A DNA stretch of 51,743 nt from Streptomyces sp. AW19M42. Its GTDB lineage: Bacteria > Actinomycetota > Actinomycetes > Streptomycetales > Streptomycetaceae. The first letter of the stretch is position 1; each line of letters opens with the position of its first letter. Both the position numbers and the translations under genes were made by a program. Shown one piece after another: positions 50,098-51,743 of this stretch. Location: positions 1 through 51,743 of the forward strand of contig CBRG010000060.1 of assembly GCA_000470535.1 (NCBI GenBank). Direction: 5' to 3'. Under the pieces are notes generated by a model that was given only the letters and a program-made list of their open reading frames with translations, searched no databases and was not told where the DNA came from.

Positions 50098-50577
50098 ATG
50101 GCAATTCCTGACTTCATCCGAGAGATCCGCGCCACGGCGGGTCAACAGTTGCTCCTGCTGCCCGGCGTCAGCGCCGTCGTCTTCGACGAGGAGGGCAGAG
50201 TGCTGCTCGGACGCCGTGCGGACACCGGAAAGTGGTCGATCATCGGGGGCATCTCGGAGCCGGGGGAGCAGCCGGCGGCGACGGCGGAGCGCGAGGTGCA
50301 CGAGGAGACGGCCGTGCACTGCGTCGCGGAGCGCGTGGTGCTCACCCAGGCGCTGCCCGCCATGCAGTACGACAACGGCGACCGGTGCCAGTACCTGGAC
50401 ATCACCTTCCGCTGCCGGGCCACCGGCGGCGAGGCCCGCGTCAATGACGACGAGTCGCTGGAGGTGGGCTGGTTCGGCGTCGACGCGCTGCCGCCGCTGG
50501 AGGAGTTCGCGCTCATGCGCGTCAAGCAGTCGCTCAACGACGGACCCACCTGGTTCGAGGCCACCGACCCGCACTGA
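50098..50577 (+). CDS. NUDIX hydrolase
   Basis: A 159-aa NUDIX enzyme. The Nudix box GISEPGEQPAATAEREVHEETAV keeps the G-x5-E-x7-REuxEE pattern, with Val where the usual Gly-hydrophobic pair would be (EETAV). The N-terminal ~20 residues form an added helix. Substrate unknown; such small proteins hydrolyse nucleotide diphosphates linked to various groups. TAGGGT (50086-50091) lies 6 bases before ATG 50098, so translation is leaderless. It follows lnt by 31 bases but seems to have its own promoter. Confidence 0.88.
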   Translation: MAIPDFIREIRATAGQQLLLLPGVSAVVFDEEGRVLLGRRADTGKWSIIGGISEPGEQPAATAEREVHEETAVHCVAERVVLTQALPAMQYDNGDRCQYLDITFRCRATGGEARVNDDESLEVGWFGVDALPPLEEFALMRVKQSLNDGPTWFEATDPH

Positions 50578-50726
50578 ACGTGACGGACCGGGCAGCGGCG
50601 CGAACGGCCGCCGCCCGGTCCGCGACACCGTCCGGAAACCGACGGGGGCCGCCGCTCCGTGCGCGGATCCCGTTCGTGCGGGCTGGAGTTGTGGTCCGGC
50701 GTGTGCGGATGTGGCACAGTCGGGCC

Positions 50727-51743
50727 GTGGACGCACTGAGGCCCCAGGACCCCGCCCGCATAGGCACCTACCAGCTGCTCGGCCGTCTCGGCGCGGGTGG
50801 TATGGGGCAGGTGTACCTCGGCCGGTCACCCGGCGGCCGGCTGGTGGCCGTCAAGGTCATCCGCGACGAGATCAGCGATCACCCCGAAGCACTGGCGAGG
50901 TTCCGGCGCGAGGCCGCGACCGTCGAGACCGTACGCAGCGTGTACACCGCCCAGTTGATCGAGGCGTCGCTCGGCTCGTCCCCCTACTGGCTGGCCACGG
51001 AGTACGTGCCGGGGCCCACGCTGCGCGCCGCAGTCCGCGCGGGCGGCCCCTTCCCGCCGGACAGCGCCCTGCGGCTGCTGGCCGCACTCGCCGAGGGACT
51101 GGCCGCGGTCCACGTGCACGGAGTCACGCACCGCGACCTGAAGCCGCACAACGTCATCCTCTCCCCGCAGGGACCGCAGCTGATCGACTTCGGGATCGCA
51201 CGGGGTATCGAGCAGTCGGTCCTCACGCCGGAGGGGATGGCATCGGGGACACCCGGATACACGGCCCCCGAGGTACTGCTGCGCAACGAGGCGGGTCCGG
51301 CGGCGGATGTCTTCGCGCTGGGTGCGACGCTCGCGTACACCGTGACAGGCCGGCCCCCGTACGGCACGGGCGACGCCGCCTCGGTGAGCTACCGGACCGT
51401 GCACGAGGACATCGACCTGGCGGGGGTCCGGCCGGACCTGGCCGCGTTGATCCGGATGTGCGTCGAAAAGGATCCCGCGGAGCGGCCGGAGCCGGCCATC
51501 GTGATCGCGCTGTGCGGGGTGGACTCGCCGCTGGCGGCGGACGCCCATTACGACGCGCTGGTCCGCGCCGCCGGAGTCGTCCTCGCCGGGCACGGGACCG
51601 CGCCGACCATGGCGTCCGGCGCGCACCCGGAGCCGGCGACCGTACCGGCCCGGGGGACCGCCGCCCCGACACGGCGGGCGGAGCCGGAGCCGGCCGAAGG
51701 GACGGCGGCGGGGGCGCCCGCCTGCGGCTGCCCGGCCGCGTTC
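50727..51743 (+). CDS. Ser/Thr protein kinase, N-terminal part (runs off the window)
   Basis: The first 339 codons of a Hanks-type kinase with no stop before the window end. GAGGMGQVY is the Gly-rich loop, Lys43 (VAVKVI) binds ATP, HRDLKPHN places the catalytic base at Asp137, and DFG starts at Asp154. GTPGYTAPE is the activation segment. The kinase domain ends near residue 265; a Pro/Ala/Glu-rich linker begins, so a transmembrane helix or sensor would lie beyond the edge. The GTG start at 50727 gives the actinobacterial norm (LRPQDPARIGTYQLLGRLG). Confidence 0.92.
   Translation, partial: MDALRPQDPARIGTYQLLGRLGAGGMGQVYLGRSPGGRLVAVKVIRDEISDHPEALARFRREAATVETVRSVYTAQLIEASLGSSPYWLATEYVPGPTLRAAVRAGGPFPPDSALRLLAALAEGLAAVHVHGVTHRDLKPHNVILSPQGPQLIDFGIARGIEQSVLTPEGMASGTPGYTAPEVLLRNEAGPAADVFALGATLAYTVTGRPPYGTGDAASVSYRTVHEDIDLAGVRPDLAALIRMCVEKDPAERPEPAIVIALCGVDSPLAADAHYDALVRAAGVVLAGHGTAPTMASGAHPEPATVPARGTAAPTRRAEPEPAEGTAAGAPACGCPAAF

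Overview
The window is high-GC DNA whose gene content is typical of an actinomycete and most likely a Streptomyces: Streptomyces-type small protein families (DUF6332, SCO4225-type, DUF6643), a mycothiol-dependent maleylpyruvate isomerase-like enzyme, many regulators, codons ending almost always in G or C, and many probable leaderless starts (a -10-like TANNNT six or seven bases before the start codon). I see no rRNA, tRNA, CRISPR array, transposase or phage gene. It reads as chromosomal DNA carrying core genes (lnt, a racemase, a Ser/Thr kinase) and several accessory catabolic islands. All family assignments were made by eye.

Layout. 1-1914: NarL-type two-component pair. 1875-4777: DUF6332 protein, MDMPI enzyme, small membrane protein and an MFS exporter, the last divergent from a ROK repressor (4900-6114). 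6152-8650: minus-strand TetR - cupin - DUF4865 - phosphotriesterase cluster with a palindrome at its head. 8902-12058: SHOCT protein, broken MerR gene, RsbW-like ATPase with a perfect 20-bp hairpin after it, small unknown protein, and a PLP cysteine-synthase-family enzyme. 12102-16197: two SRPBCC proteins, a 667-aa sigma-like/membrane hybrid, and a DeoR repressor. 16382-21158: a membrane serine hydrolase-like protein whose 3' end overlaps a beta-helix/AAA ATPase fusion. 21354-22806: two membrane or surface-type proteins, then a gene-free stretch with a terminator.

23111-33634 is a catabolic island: RidA, a glucarate-dehydratase-like enolase-superfamily enzyme and a creatininase-type amidohydrolase in one operon, a divergent degenerate ROK protein, a complete five-gene oligopeptide-type ABC importer, and a divergent IclR regulator plus serine hydrolase. 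33743-35906 holds a MarR regulator with its own operator and a Tat-exported glycoside hydrolase under two LacI-type operators.

36290-42768 is the most interesting part: a minus-strand operon for an osmolyte-type (quaternary-amine) ABC importer and an NCS1 permease, divergent from a histidine-ammonia-lyase homologue whose MIO-forming Ala-Ser-Gly is replaced by a one-residue-shorter Gly-Thr-Gly. I propose, as a hypothesis only, uptake of a trimethylammonium amino acid (hercynine or ergothioneine class) followed by elimination of trimethylamine.

42847-51743: DUF4232 lipoprotein, two-domain TerD protein, HpnB-like glycosyltransferase, Glu/Asp racemase, PH-like membrane protein, a small membrane gene broken by two single-base insertions in G runs, lnt, a NUDIX hydrolase and the N-terminal part of a Ser/Thr kinase running off the end.
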